DNA of 64,000 bases from positions 35,985,866-36,049,865 of the forward strand of contig CM076261.1 of NCBI GenBank assembly GCA_038380795.1. The letters are read 5' to 3'. The stretch comes from Pyrocephalus nanus. Taxonomy: Eukaryota > Chordata > Aves > Passeriformes > Tyrannidae. This document shows positions 49,207 to 62,500 of this stretch, piece by piece (position 1 is the first letter of the stretch; the number at the start of each line of letters is the position of its first letter). Below the pieces are notes generated by a model. The model made no database searches. It saw only the letters and a program-made list of their open reading frames with translations, and was not told the DNA's origin. The translations under genes were made by a program, and so were the position numbers.

Positions 49207-49889
49207 GACAGGTATATTACAGAGCTCAGGGCAGTCTTTGGGAAATTTCTGTCTTTGTCTCATTGGAATGTCTATCTTTCTTTCCTGAGGCTCAAGTGCC
49301 GTATAATTATGGTTGCTGAGGAGACTACAGGACATGTAACCCTACAGAAACTTTTGAGGTGATGAAAAACTGGTGTTACAAAGCTCCTTCTTTCTAGTAA
49401 ACTAATAGTACAACTGTGAAAAATGATTAACAAAAGTATATCTTCAGAAAATTCAATGTCAGCCTGCAGTTAACTTTCTTCTCTGACAATAGTCTGCTGT
49501 ATCGTAAAGAGGATACTCACAAATGATAGACAGTACTTGTGAAAGGTTCTTTCATGAGGAAAGCAACTGCTCTTATTTTTTTTTTGGATTTGAAATGGGA
49601 GTGAAAAAAAAAGGCAGTGAAATAATGGAACTCAACACTAATTATAAAATAATTGGTAAGGAGGCAAAACCAGCTTGGAACTTTTTAATTAAAGTATATC
49701 TTTTCCTTACCCCACTTGAATGGTACCCACAGAATTATCTACTTATTCATTTGTTCATTTATAGTCTTAATTACCTCACAAGCAGCCTCTTACCACCAGT
49801 ATTGATGAATACAGCAGGAATGAAGGGAGGAATTGGGTCTGTGAAGAACTGGGGGTGAAGGACGGTATATTAGTGTTTATCTTTTTTCT

Positions 49890-50104
49890 TACCAACTATT
49901 TTTAGTGGGCAACAAATTAAATTATTTTCCCAAGTGAAGTCTGTTTTGGCCTTGATGGTAATTGATAAGCAATCACTCAGTCTGTATTTCAACCCATAAG
50001 CTTTTCCATCTTTTGTCTCCCTGTTTTTTTTTTTTTTTTGGGTAGAGGGAGTGAGAGATAGCTGGGTGGGCTTCTGGCAGCCAGTCAAGATCAAATATAC
50101 CACA
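49890..50104 (+). mobile_element. 3' portion of an avian LTR
   Basis: The plus strand contains an ATTAAA signal at 49916-49921, ttttcccaagtgaagtctgt, tttggccttgatggtaattg, caacccataagcttttccat, a T homopolymer at about 50023-50039, gagggagtgagagatagctg, ggcttctggcagccagtcaa, and ends in accaca at 50104. From memory this order matches the R-U5 end of the family whose 5' half resembles 3840-4640. The U3 part is not recognisable upstream of about 49890. A terminal CA is consistent with an LTR end. Confidence 0.55.
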
Positions 50105-50278
50105 GGAGCAAATTGGTGTGAAAGATCACTGAGAAAATGTGAGAATGACTACAGTAGCAGTCTAAGCAGTGATAACACCACTCCTCTGCAAAACTAAGTC
50201 CACTTCAACCCAAATCAAACCAGCCAGCCTATTCCATCTCAGGATGATAAATAAATCTCAAAGTTCTTAAGTGGTGTG

Positions 50279-50384
50279 GTTTTTTCCTTTTTCTTTTTCC
50301 TTTTCTTTTTTTCTTTTTCTTTTTCTTTTTCTTTTTCTTTTTCTTTTTCTTTTTCTTTTTCTTTTTCTTTTTTTTCTTTTCCTT
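50279..50384. repeat. (TTTTC)n pyrimidine tract
   Basis: About 105 bp of pyrimidines with a dominant tttttc/cttttt period, interrupted by tccttt units near its start and a longer T run near its end. All-pyrimidine on plus, all-purine on minus. Confidence 0.92.
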
Positions 50385-50550
50385 AATTATTTTTAATGAA
50401 CTCTCAATGCTTCTTTAACAGAGCTTACTGATCATTTTACTGGCTTTGTATCTCAGAGATTTTCTATGTGCACACAATGGACAAGAAATATGAGTTTGCT
50501 GTATGTGTTGGATTTACCAAGCTTCATGAATGCTATAGCATCAGCATTCC

Positions 50551-50571
50551 CCCCCCCCTTTTTTTTTTTCT
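50551..50571. repeat. C run followed by T run
   Basis: Around ten C residues then around a dozen T residues; a homopolymer junction likely to be length-variable. Confidence 0.85.
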
Positions 50572-50720
50572 TTGCTTTGAGTCTGCAAGCTTAAGCGCAT
50601 TGATAACATATCTGTGATGTATGGGGTCCCAATGTAAGGGCAGAAATATGCAGAAGGATAATTGTGAAGGTAACCTGAGAGAAGATAAATCTACGCTAAA
50701 TCTGTGAAAGTAGTGTTGGT

Positions 50721-50770
50721 GTGTGTGTGTTTGTTCATATGTGTTCATGTGTGTTCATGTATATTCATGT
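50721..50770. repeat. TG-rich repeat with (gtgttcat) units
   Basis: A short (TG)n run followed by near-copies of tgttcatgtg. A local simple-sequence expansion. Confidence 0.8.
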
Positions 50771-53700
50771 CAGAATGCAGAGTCCAAAAAGGAAAAATGA
50801 GTTAGAGAGAGGATCACTCTATATCTAGGACAAGGTAATTCAAATGTCAGAAGTGAATGTTGCTAACACAGACTACTAGAACTCATGAGGAGTGGGACAT
50901 AAATTTGAAAAAACCAGCAACATTTGAAATAAGAATGCTTTTATGAATTATGTTTAAAATGCTTTCTGTCCTTTGTGCTGTGTTTGAAAGAGTCCCACTG
51001 GTATAATTAGATCTCCCAGAATGACACCAGAGTGCATCGCAACACTGAAGTAAATAGCCTGAAGAGTATTGCTGTAGTGCAAAAGAGGTCTTCCACTAGA
51101 TGAGAGGAACACATTTTGCTCCATTTTCATGTGAAGTTATGCTGTTCAGCATGCAGCTCTTGTTCCTACTTGGCTCCTTTGGTTGACATGAGTTACAACT
51201 GCATCTGCCAGTCAGAAGAATATAAATGCATCTACTGGAAAATGCTATTTTTACTGATAACTTGTTCTGTAACCTTCATTTTGAAGAGTATTCTCAATCT
51301 TGGGTGAAGAAAATGAGCAGATTATGTTTTTGGTAATGTATGTTTCAAGATTCGCCGATGAATGTTGGATCAAAAAATGACATTGATTTAAATATCATTC
51401 AGAACCATGTCAACTCTTTTTACAAAAAGCAATCCTTTAACTTCAAAATACATTTTGATTCTGGCATTTTTATAAAACTAGAATTTCAGAACAATTAAAA
51501 ATTCCAATTTTAAGAAAAAATGAGAAGGTTTAGACTTTATCCTTCTAATATAAAGAATTCAAAAAGAATTTTAAAGTAAAAAAATCTGAAAATGCTGAAA
51601 CAGTGTGTTTTTTTTACATTATGAGAGCTTCATTTCTATTCTTTTTTTTTCAAGTCAACTTCTGTCAAAATTGGCAATTATTGAAAAGTTCTGATTTTTA
51701 CAGAGTTTTGTCTGTGTATGTGCAGAAAGTCTGTTTCATTTTCAGAAATAGAAGACCAGCTGGGGCAAGTGAAGAGGCAGGAAGGACTTTATCTCCCAAA
51801 AGGAGAAGCTCTTGTGCTTGCTTCCTGTTTTCAAGTGCAATGACAATCTGCTGTTCGTCAAGTTTATTTACAAGGGGAAGATTTTAGAAGAGGATTACTT
51901 TTACAAGCAAAAAAGGATTTGGATGAGCTCTGGAAAACCTCTGGAATAAGGAATTTTGTATGGCTAGAAGCCTAAAGAAAATGAGTGTTCAGGTAGCTTG
52001 CTCAGACAACAAGACTCCAATGATTATGCAGGCATACTGTGGAGATGCCTCTGCTGAAGACATGAGTAAAATTTTAAGTGAGCTACAGAAACTTTGAGAG
52101 ATGTTAAACTATTTTTTAATTTGTGGGCAGGTTGTTCTCTCCAGATAGTAGGTTGTGCTTAGGCAGTGAACTGAACAAATTATGTAATAGGAGCTAGATG
52201 GCACCACCTAAGCCTAAAAAGTTTAGGAACACATTGGACTAATCAGGAGTCTCATTACCACATCAACTGAATTAAATCACTTCTGACTACTTTTTATACA
52301 ACAGGCAGGGCTAAACAAGGCTACAACTCTCACATTTTGATTGTAAAACAAATCTACCTAGAAGGCTGAAAGAATTTCAACTTCTCTGCAAAGTGAACTT
52401 TGCTCTTTTGTACACTGACCACAATTTAGTGGAGATTTTACTAGACTGCTCTTCCTTTGATGCAGAAAAGGACAGGAAGCTGGTAACATGAAAGATTTCA
52501 TAAAGCAAAGGAAAGGAAAGAGTAAAAGCAGAAAAGGACCAAGTGTCAACAGGTAAATAGATAAATGATCTAACACTAGAAGAGGAGTAAATGGCCATTA
52601 TTGGACAAAGAAAAAAAAAAAAGAAGCCAACTTAGAACAAATAAAGAACCTGAGGAATCAGACTCCAAAAAACCCAATAACACAACAATGGAAAATCAGA
52701 AAAGAATTTAGAATGTAGTTCAGCCATATATATTGAGAAGAAACATCTACAAAAAGGGAGGAGGAGGAAGGATGCAAAAAGGTGGCATAAAAAGGACATG
52801 CAACAAATTATTAATTTTTATTTTTAATAGTCCACTGCATAAATATGAGGTGAAACTTAGGTTCACTTGAAAACATGCTGTCTTATTTTTGTGTATATTG
52901 TCTCAGAAAATGTCTGATTGAGAAGTCAGCTGATATGCCAGTTACTGTAAATGGGTACAGCACCTTGGTTTTCAATGCTCACTGATCTGCCATGCAGGAA
53001 TCACAAACTTTGCACCACTATGGTGTAGGTAAACAATCACTGCAACCCCTGCTAATTTGACCAAAAGTAAATTGCGAGAAAGAAAGACAAGCAGTAAAGC
53101 AGATGGACCTTATTACCTATTTCAGAAATACAAGATGTTATTTTTATGCAGCTTTACTTCAGGAACAGTCCCTTGTATTTTGTAAACATTTTGAGGAAAC
53201 AATGCTCATGGTTTCTTGTGTGTACTGCATTTTGAAAGTTTTGGGTTTTGTTTGATGTTTCCCTTTCTATGACAAAAAGAAGCTCTATTTTAAACTGTGT
53301 TATCAAAACTTGCATTAAAGAAGTAACTACCTGCTAATGATTATCTTACTACATAGAAAGGTGCAGTGTGAATAAACTACTCGCCTATAATCTGACTGAA
53401 ATGCTGTATTTGCCAGTGAATACAATGCATATACCACCATAAAGACATGTCAAGTATTGAACTAGAAATGAACGACTGAAGCTGAACAAAGGCTCTAGCC
53501 CTCACCCTCCTGCTGTTCAATACTTTGATACAATAACTTAGGTTTCCTTTGGCAGTAATTGTAACTATGAAGTTCATCACATACCCTGCATGAGAATTTG
53601 AAAGGCATTATCTATCCACTAACTAGTGGAGGGCAGTAAAAAAAAATAAGGAATAATTTGAAGGACTGGTGGATGAACAACTCTAAGTTTATTCTTTTCT

Positions 53701-56057
53701 GAAGCTCCTTTTCCTCCTCACTGTAAAGTTCCTTCTCAAACAGTAATACTGGTATAATCAAATGTCAGAGATGAAACAGGAAAAAGAGTAGTCAGACTCT
53801 TTTATGTGTTAATGCAGATTAACTTTTACATTGCATTTTCTAGTGAATAAAGAGGTACAGTATAAAGTGATCTTCCGTCCATAATAAATGAACTACAGCT
53901 TAGAAGTCTTCTTCATTTTGTTCAATATTCTGTACCTGTATAATAATCCTCAAAATTTCTATTCAAAATAATGGTGAACATCACTATTAGTATTTTTCTG
54001 GGCCTGGAGCTACTGTGCATATGGTAGGGTTGTTCCAGCTAGAAATAATATCTAATGAAATCAACATGTTGAAGGAACAACAAGTAATTCTATGATATGG
54101 CAGCTACTCCTTTGTTACTTCTAATCTGACCACAACGCTTTTACAGAGTATGTGGAAATAGGCCAGCTGTGGGACCTGACAACTCTTCTCCATGACAGGT
54201 CAATCACAATTCCACTACTTTCTTCCTTTTATAAGATGAGAGCTGGTATTTTTCACCTTTTGCCCATCTTAGTTTCTGGAATACTCCAACAGAGAGAAAA
54301 AACTTTCAACTGCTTTTATGATAAACATAGAAAGATCTTGTCCCAGTTGATCCTATTAGAAGAAACAGTAGTTCATAAAGGTTGCAGCATGATTATCTGT
54401 TAGTTAAAATCTCTATCCCTAGCCAACAGTTCCAGAGAAAGCTTTAGTTCTGTTTATAATTTTAAATTTAGAAAATAAATAATTAATCATAGGAATGTTA
54501 TTTATTATTAGCTCCCTTTGTTCATGTAGCACAACTTTAAGACAATTTCTACTTTGCCCTTATCTATAAAGAAGTTACTTGTGGTCCTCCATACAATTTG
54601 TGAAGTTCTTACTTTAAAAGAAAAAAAAAATAGAAAGCTTAAAAGAAACAGTTTTCAAACTTCGAGATCCCAATGTACATTCTTATACTGTTCTTTATTT
54701 TGCAATGCAACACATACAACTTTATGAATTTTTTTTTCTTTTTTTGAGAAGGAAGAAGTTAACTTTCTTTACTTAATTTTCATTTTCTCCGTTTCTGAGC
54801 TCAGCTTCTGTATCTATTTATTAGCTTTTGGATTTCTATTTATGAATGGGAACTAGAATCTTACTCTCATTTACATCTTCAAAATTTGTCAGTAATATGA
54901 ATTAATAGAAACCTTTAGGGAACTTCTACCTCTTGCCAGCTCTACAAACAGGTGCATTTTAGAATCACACGTGAATCTCTATTATGACCATGAAAATGTA
55001 AATAATTATTTTTAACACTACAGGCTGGTCTTATATTTAATTTACTTGGGATCATCTTTGTCATTTGTGGGAAATCCTGCTTTGATAGTAATAAGGTTTG
55101 TCTCTTTAAACATTGATACAGCTGTGGAAAATAGTAATTTTCCATAGAAATGCAGTTAATGAAGTGAATATAGTAACCCCAAATGTGCATTATTCTATTA
55201 CATGTGATTCATTAAAATCTCTTATTTCTCTCATGTTTAGAGACTGTGATGTAGTCTGTGAAAATAACAATAAAGATCTATAACTTTGAAGAGACATGGA
55301 GTTTAAAGCAGAGAAAATGAAGCAAATTCTAGGGTTATCTCCATTATTTGCTTTTTAAAATTACATCAGTTACAGTACCATTTTTAGACAAAAGCAAAAC
55401 ACTTCTAGAGCTTGCACTGGCATATGTAAGTAAATACAGATGCAATTATATATATGTGTGGGTGTAGGTAAATCTATAGAGATAGAATATTAGCTAAGTT
55501 CAGTCATGGGACTTTTCTACTATTATTTCTAGACATTTCGTTTGCCTTCAAAAGCATTTAAGGTCTTGAGAATAATCTGTCAGAAATGTCATGCTAAAGA
55601 CTGTTTTCACAAGGTTTGCAAATCAATTACAAGTGCTATTAACTGCAAGAATACAGTCACAGTAAATGATGCACATCATGAGGACAATCTCATTTGGACT
55701 TATAGATTTGAAAACTTCTGGCTGAGAAAAATTAAAGGTGTTGATTACAAATTACTTGGTTGGGAAATACTCTTAAAAATGCCTGAGCCAGTTTCAAAAG
55801 GTTTAGACACAAGGATGACAAGGTCTCAGTGAAAATTAATTTGACGTATGCATTTAAACAGTTTGTTTATCTTCCTCAGGTAGACACATGTTTGCAATCG
55901 TCAAGGTGTCTTTTAAAATTGTAGTCATGAAGTCAGTAAGTATTAGTCTACTAGACCATGAAATATAAGATTTTTTTTCCTTTCCTCTCTCTTAACCACC
56001 TCTGTTTGCTAAAGAGGTGTCTTTCGTCTAAAGAGGTACTGGTTTTGGGTTTTTGGT

Positions 56058-56080
56058 GTTTTTTTTTTTTTTTTTTTTTT
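56058..56080. repeat. T homopolymer run
   Basis: Over 20 consecutive T residues in the large intron. Confidence 0.9.
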
Positions 56081-59000
56081 CAACTGTGGCATATTTTGAT
56101 TTTATGAGGAAATAAACCTTTCAATTTTTTGTTTACGTCTTCAGTATACTGTGTACATAGCCTTATCACAGGCTATTTATCATTTGCCTTGGAGCAGAAT
56201 GAAATAACTGTTATTATGTTGACTTTCTGACAGGAAGGTTTGATGAGAATCTGGGGTTTATTGGCAGTTAAATGTAAGATATTCATATATGTCTACCCAC
56301 TTCAGAGGACATTGTTAGGTTGTTTTGTCCTGGTTTTTTGGGGCATTTTTCATTTGTGTCAGGTAAGTGTGAGCAATATATTTTAAATATGAAGATACAA
56401 ACAACTTCTATAAGGAATAAAACTAATACTTGTACAGATCTTAAATGTACTTGATCTTAATTTCACAGTGTCACACATTTATGAGGTTGTAGAAAAAAGC
56501 TGTTGTGGAAACTCCTTTCAGACACTTGGTGAGATAGTAGGTAATAAAATAAATATGAACATCAGGATTGCTGCCATTGTAAAAACCTGCAGATGTGCAT
56601 TTTGCAAGATAGTTTTAAAATAGGCAGGATGTAGAGAAGCTAGTCCAGGATAAGGCTTTTTTTTCCTTTATTTTCTTGACTCTGTGAAGGGTATGTGTAG
56701 CACAGAAAATTTCCAAAATGACTATATGATTGGCAAAAAGAAAAATACTGTTGTATAACAGAATTAAAGCTGATTATTAATTGGACTAAGAAGACACATA
56801 TGCAGTAATTGCCATTTCTATAATTCATCATATATGTTGCTAAAAATTGTAATAAATTTTTAATAATTTAATTTTTTAAATGTCATATTTATGTTATATA
56901 TATACACATATATTTCTTTGTATATATATGAGTACATTTTAAGTGATAAGTTTACCTATTTATTAATACTGTATCCATCATGCACAGACATTTCATAGTC
57001 CTTCCATTTCTGTAAAGAACTATTTTATCATATTTGTTAAGGCAAATAGGTGACTTCTTGGGGACAGGTAATGTTCTTTTTCTGAGCTTTCTACCCTTAG
57101 GATGCTGGTATTCTGCAGCTAAATAATTTTTAATAGAATAGTTCTAATAATTAAGATTCACATGAGATAAAGGTTTAATTTCTTGGTGACTCTACTAAAA
57201 CTGAGGATTAGGATGGAGGGGGATAGCTCACAAAAAGAGGTATACAGGATAAACAAAGATTTGAGTCTGGACCTTTGTTTTGTGACAGCTTGATCTGTTT
57301 GATGGGGTTACTACCTAATTGGAAGACTGAAATTTATGTCAAAGAATCTTTCTATACATTTTACTCTGTATGTTGAATCAACAATTACTTTAATTTATAT
57401 TGCATTAGAAAAAAATATGTTTTATCTTGCACGGAAATACGATCCACTGTATCTTATTTACATATTTTGGAGATACTTAGAAGTTATAAAGAAATGTGGC
57501 ATGCAAAACCAAGTCAAACCAAAACCACAGAAACAACCCTACCTTTGTGTTTTACTTTTAAAATAGATGCATGTATATGTTAGCAGTATTAAAAAGAAAA
57601 TTCAAATGTAAATCCCTGAAATTTTACACTTAGTTGCATAATGTTAGCAACTAAAATGTATATTCAAGCATTCAGAAAGCTGGTTTTCCTTTTATAGACA
57701 ACTGAAAATATTCTGTGTTCAGTAGATTAGACTAAGTGAGCATCTCAAATGTGCTTTGATTTAACAAAGTAACAAAGAAAAAAAATTAAAAAAAAAAAGA
57801 AATTATACTTCTCAATGTAGTTTGTAAATCTCTTTTATGGTTACATATAAACAATTCTCAAACAGATTTATCTTATATCTAGTTAATCAAAATTAGTGAC
57901 TTAAATCTGTGTGAACAGCCTTCCCAGCCACAACAGAATCAACACTGAGAAATCCCATTCTCAAAAACCATGTAAATGAAGAACAAAAATTTTTTCAGAC
58001 AGCCAAAACTGCACAAAAGACTTAATTACATGGTGTCAGGAAAGAACTCTGTGAATCAACATGATATAAATAGTGACATTAACACTTTTAAGGCAAAAAT
58101 CTTTCCTCAGACAACAGATTAGCTCTTCTCCACTACTAACCCATTTAATTTAATGTCTGCCATGTTTTAGTTTTAATGAAGGATATAAGACATATATGCC
58201 TCTAACTGACATGTTCCTTCTGATAAAGATACAGGTGTTCCTAATATTAATACTGTTAATTAGTGCCAGTCCTTAGTACCAGCAGTTCAATTGCTGCAGG
58301 CTTCCATACTGCCCCATAAATGTGAGAAGGGCTCACTGCAACTTGTATACTTTGTCTTAAAACAAGAAAAAATTATTTGGTGGTTAGTAACTTCAGAGGC
58401 TCACAAGGGAATAAATTAGCTACCTGTAAAACTGGTATCATGCTGAAGAACACTTTTTAAAATACTGTGGCTCTGAAAACAGGTTGTACATGGCTGTGAA
58501 TTGTAACGTATATCAAAGGATGTATAAAAGTGCCTATGTTGATATCAAGAGGTATACATATTGGCTGAAGCAACATGGCTGTTCCTTAATAGTTTCAGAT
58601 TGTCAGTGAGATTTTTAGTTTTCAGATGGGAAGCCAAGAAAGATAAAAGGATTTTATCCGAGGGACAATATCATTGTATCAGAGGGACAGCATCTCTAAG
58701 GATGCAAAATGTATCCCATTGCATTGCACTGCAGTGTAAGCAAAAGTGCTGATGTAAAGAATCCAGGTACATTATGCTTCTGTTCAGAGATTATAGTGTT
58801 ATAGCTGAAAATCTAATGAAATAAAATTAAAAAAAATTGATACATCAAAAATATTTAGTGAAAGTATGGGACAGGAACATTTAATGCTAATTCCAGGCTC
58901 TAATTTAGAGAGGTGCAGGTCTCTGCTTATTTTGTTGTTGGGAGTTTTTTTGATGTGTGTGGGTTTGGGTTTTTTTCCCATTTTGTTTTGTTTTCAATGT

Positions 59001-59199
59001 ACACAGATAATGGAAAATTATAAATTTGTTGCAATAAAGTAGCCAGGCAAACAGTATTGCACTGAATCATTTCAGAGTGATAAAAAGGGGAGCCATATTT
59101 AACACAGCCCAGGCCTGAAAATTCCACCTGGCAAGAAAACTGACACTCTAAGGCACTGTAATGTCCATTGCTGTAGCAGCTGAACACAATAAGACATAT

Positions 59200-59524
59200 T
59201 GTGGGAAATGAGGAGGATGTATCCCTGAGCAGCATAGCTCAGGAATGGTTAATAGATAAGGGTCACTGAGAAAGTAGAATGTTTTTGAACTATCACTGAG
59301 AAAGTAGAATGTTTTTTGAACTGCACTGTAGATAAAAAGAAGGGCTGCATAGTAGAAATAGTTATACGCATAGGTAAGCGAGTTTAAAGGCCAACCAATC
59401 CTGAGCTTAGCTTTTGCAATATGTATGAGCTTATTAAATGCATTATAAAAATGACTGTCTGATAAACAATGAACGAACGCACTTATTGATCGCGAGGTCG
59501 TTGTGTCGTTCCTCCGTCCCCACA
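59200..59524 (+). mobile_element. Solo LTR with perfect 6-bp target-site duplication
   Basis: The 325-bp element starts TGTGGG and ends CCCACA (inverted termini) and is flanked on both sides by acatat (59194-59199 and 59525-59530). Plus-strand order supports orientation: CCAAT at 59395-59399, ATTAAA at 59433-59438 and TATAAAA at 59444-59450, then a GC-richer U5-like end (gatcgcgaggtcgttgtgtc). No internal retroviral sequence is present, so it is a solo LTR left by recombination. A 6-bp duplication is typical of alpha-/beta-like (ERVK-class) retroviruses in birds. It lies in the large intron, antisense to the cadherin transcript. Confidence 0.88.
59263..59322 (+). repeat. 30-bp direct duplication inside the solo LTR
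   Basis: The unit beginning tcactgagaaagtagaatg and ending tttgaact occurs at 59263-59291 and again at 59293-59322, differing by one T in a homopolymer. Tandem duplications in U3 often represent enhancer repeats in retroviral LTRs; that role is inferred. Confidence 0.92.
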
Positions 59525-62500
59525 ACATATTTATGAAGTAGAACTTTTCTAGTCTTCTACTAATTGGTGGGAAGTTGAGAGTTTGTGGTTAGCATCTCCA
59601 GATGCATCTCCAAAGTGTAAACCAAGAAGCTGACAAATCCTGAAGTCCTATATAGTGCTTTAAAAGTCACCCAACCTGCTTACTAATTGCTGCATTTGAA
59701 CTGCTGACATCTTATTTCTTCCTATGAGGAATATTTTAGACCAGAACAGCAGGAAGGGTCAGCAGGTGGAGGTCTAAGGACGCTCACAGTAGGTCACACA
59801 CTGACAATGAGTTGACAGTGGCTTAGTTCTCACAGGACAGAAATATGAAAATGATTTATGCTTTCCTATGTTAACAGCAAGCAGTAGCTACTTTTACTTG
59901 CTGACAGCGCTTCTACAAAACTGCAATTTCTTATAGCACCATGCGTGAGCTTATAGTCACAAGGGGTGAGTAAATTATTCTGGTTTTCCAATTGTGTTGT
60001 CTCTGAATTGTAGTGTTATAATAGGAAACCAAACTTCCCCCCACCCCCTACCAAAAAAAACATAACAAAAGAAAAAAACAAAACGAAACAAATCCCACCA
60101 AAAACATCTCCCCTCAAAGATATGGGAAAGAAAGTGAGGAGTTAAATTAGAGGGATTGGAGCTGAAGAAAAATAGATATGTCAAGTGATCCTTTAGCTGA
60201 AATTTGATACTGCTGGATGAAAGAGTCTCTCCTGCTTTTACCTGCACACTCCTGCCACTTCCCAAGCACCAGCTCTGGCATTTAACCTCATATGATCTGA
60301 ACCAGAGAACAAGAGTAGCAGAAAAGGAATACTGACCTTGAACAGCCCACTTTTATTATGGTTTAGCTGCTTAAACTTTATTCTTTCGAGTTCACAGAGA
60401 CAGTGGAAAAGGCATAAGGCAGAACACCTGGTAGCAGAGAGACCAAAAGGAGAAAAAGCGTGCCACTCTTTTTGTCTCTAGCTTGATATCTTATCTGCAA
60501 TATTAAAATGTTCTGTAAATCTTAAATTTATGAATGATTGAAATTCTTCAGAAGCACTACATTGAATCTTCTTAAATCTTATGTCGCTCACTTTCTGAAT
60601 GTGCAGTGTGTCTCAGTTTTTGCAAGTGTGACATTAATACATTCTGGATAAACTTCAAAGAAAAGATGGTATTTCTGATGACTTATCAGAAATTTCCCAA
60701 ATTTTATAAATATGATTTATTTACTTAAGTTTCCTCTTTACCTTCACATATTTCAGGCTTGTCCCTGGCAAGCTGTGGAATAAGATGCAAAGGTTAAACA
60801 GACAGGGTGCTAGCAAGGGTGACTCGGAAATGTACCAGCTACACTGGAACACCCTTGCAGTCCTGTGGAGATGAGGCAGGGACTCTGGAGGTAAACAGAA
60901 GCCAACAGGGAAACACCAGTGAAATATCTCAAAGGAATTCAAGGGTGTTCCTCTAGGAAGGCAATGTCCTTGACAGCCTAGCCGAGGTTTCTTTACAGCA
61001 ATGATGACATCATGGGCAAGAAACAGGAGGAGTCAAAAGCCACCATGCTTCTAAAACCTAGTTGTTATTGCTGAAACTTGCAGAGGATAAAATATAATTA
61101 TTTCCTTCTGAAACATGAGAGATGAGAGCTGCCTCCCTTTAGTTGTTTATACACATCTGTAGATTAATGGTTACTGACATAAGCAAATTCAAAAATAGAA
61201 AATGTGATGGTTACTGCATTTGGTTCAGTTTGTTTGGTTGTTTTTTGTGTTGTTTTTTTTTTTACTGTAAGGCCTACTTGTTCTTATAACATCTTCCTAT
61301 ACAAAGTAACAAACTGTTCTCAAGAAAGATGTTTATGATTATGTGATGCTGAAAACATGATGTAACTAAAAATAATGAGAATGGAGTGCAGTCTTACTTA
61401 AATGCAGTAGTAGTTGTGATGATTATAGGTTCCCAAGAGATACTATAAAAAAAATGAACAATGATAATGGAACCTCTAAAAGAATAATTGTATAATTGTT
61501 GTTTCTGTATATACTACTGCACTCATAGGCAATAGCACAGTAATAAAAATGGTACTGTTAATGCATTTTATCCTGTGTGTTTTACTGCATTTTCATCTCT
61601 CTTTTTCTTCATGTGTATGTCTTTGATATCTATATATTTTATTTAGAGTAGCTGTTAAATACAAGACATATTTAATCATGCTATAATCCTGTATACCTGA
61701 GCTGAAAATGGCCATATTTATATTTCATATACAACATTCTTGTATCAAACCTCATTGATCAGCTAAAGAAAACCTCTTGTATTCTATTTTCAGTAAAGTG
61801 GTATAATGGAAAAGTTATATGTTCTAAATATAACCATTTAAAATAAGCTCCTCTAAGCTTATACAAATCTTGTCATGTAGAAATCCTGAACTATGTTAGA
61901 TGTCTTTGTTTATATCCATAAAATCCAGAAAGAAGTTAAGTTTGAATAAATAATTGCTAAGTTAAATTAGGCATGGTCCCCTCTCTTAATAAGATCAATG
62001 CAAAGATTAAAAATATGTTATGAAGTACTCATCAGATACATGATAAAGATGCTTAATGAAATAAAAATTAACAAAGAAGGCACAGAGGATGTAATATTGA
62101 TCCTAGTGTCAAAAGGGATGGAACTCTACAGGACACCTCATTGCTAAACTCTCTTTTAAAAAATTTCTTAATGAGTGGTTTTCAAAATGAAGTAATGAAG
62201 TTAGTTTTGATTTTATTTTTTGGTTTTTTTTTGTAGTAATCATGTTTCACTTGGAAAAATGCTTGGACCTTAGCTTACATTCATGTAAGCCTTGAAGATG
62301 AAATTAGTAGATTTTGAGTGTGATCAAGGCTGTACTTTTCCTTCTACATGAAGAGGGAAAGAAAAGATTATTCTCTTGATGCATAATATGTAATTAGCTT
62401 CTCTGAAGTTTTCAGGGGTTTTAATAGACCAATCAGAATAGATCATGCTTTAAATCCACCTTTTCTTCATTGTGATCAAGATTGCTCCTTACAATTTTAC

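Larger units (their letters stand above)
59194..59530. repeat. Target-site duplication pair (acatat)
   Basis: acatat directly precedes the LTR at 59194-59199 and directly follows it at 59525-59530, with no mismatch. Confidence 0.9.

Noticed and set aside
49033..49335. Lys/Thr-rich minus-strand frame
   Set aside because: It is a translation of the T/G low-complexity tract at 49081-49206.
55542..55832. 96-codon plus frame with CxxC-like residues
   Set aside because: CQKCH and KDCFHKVCK spacing does not form a recognisable zinc finger, and no splice or promoter context is visible.
59148..59528. 126-codon minus-strand frame
   Set aside because: It nearly coincides with the solo LTR read antisense; it has no domain and is explained by the repeat.
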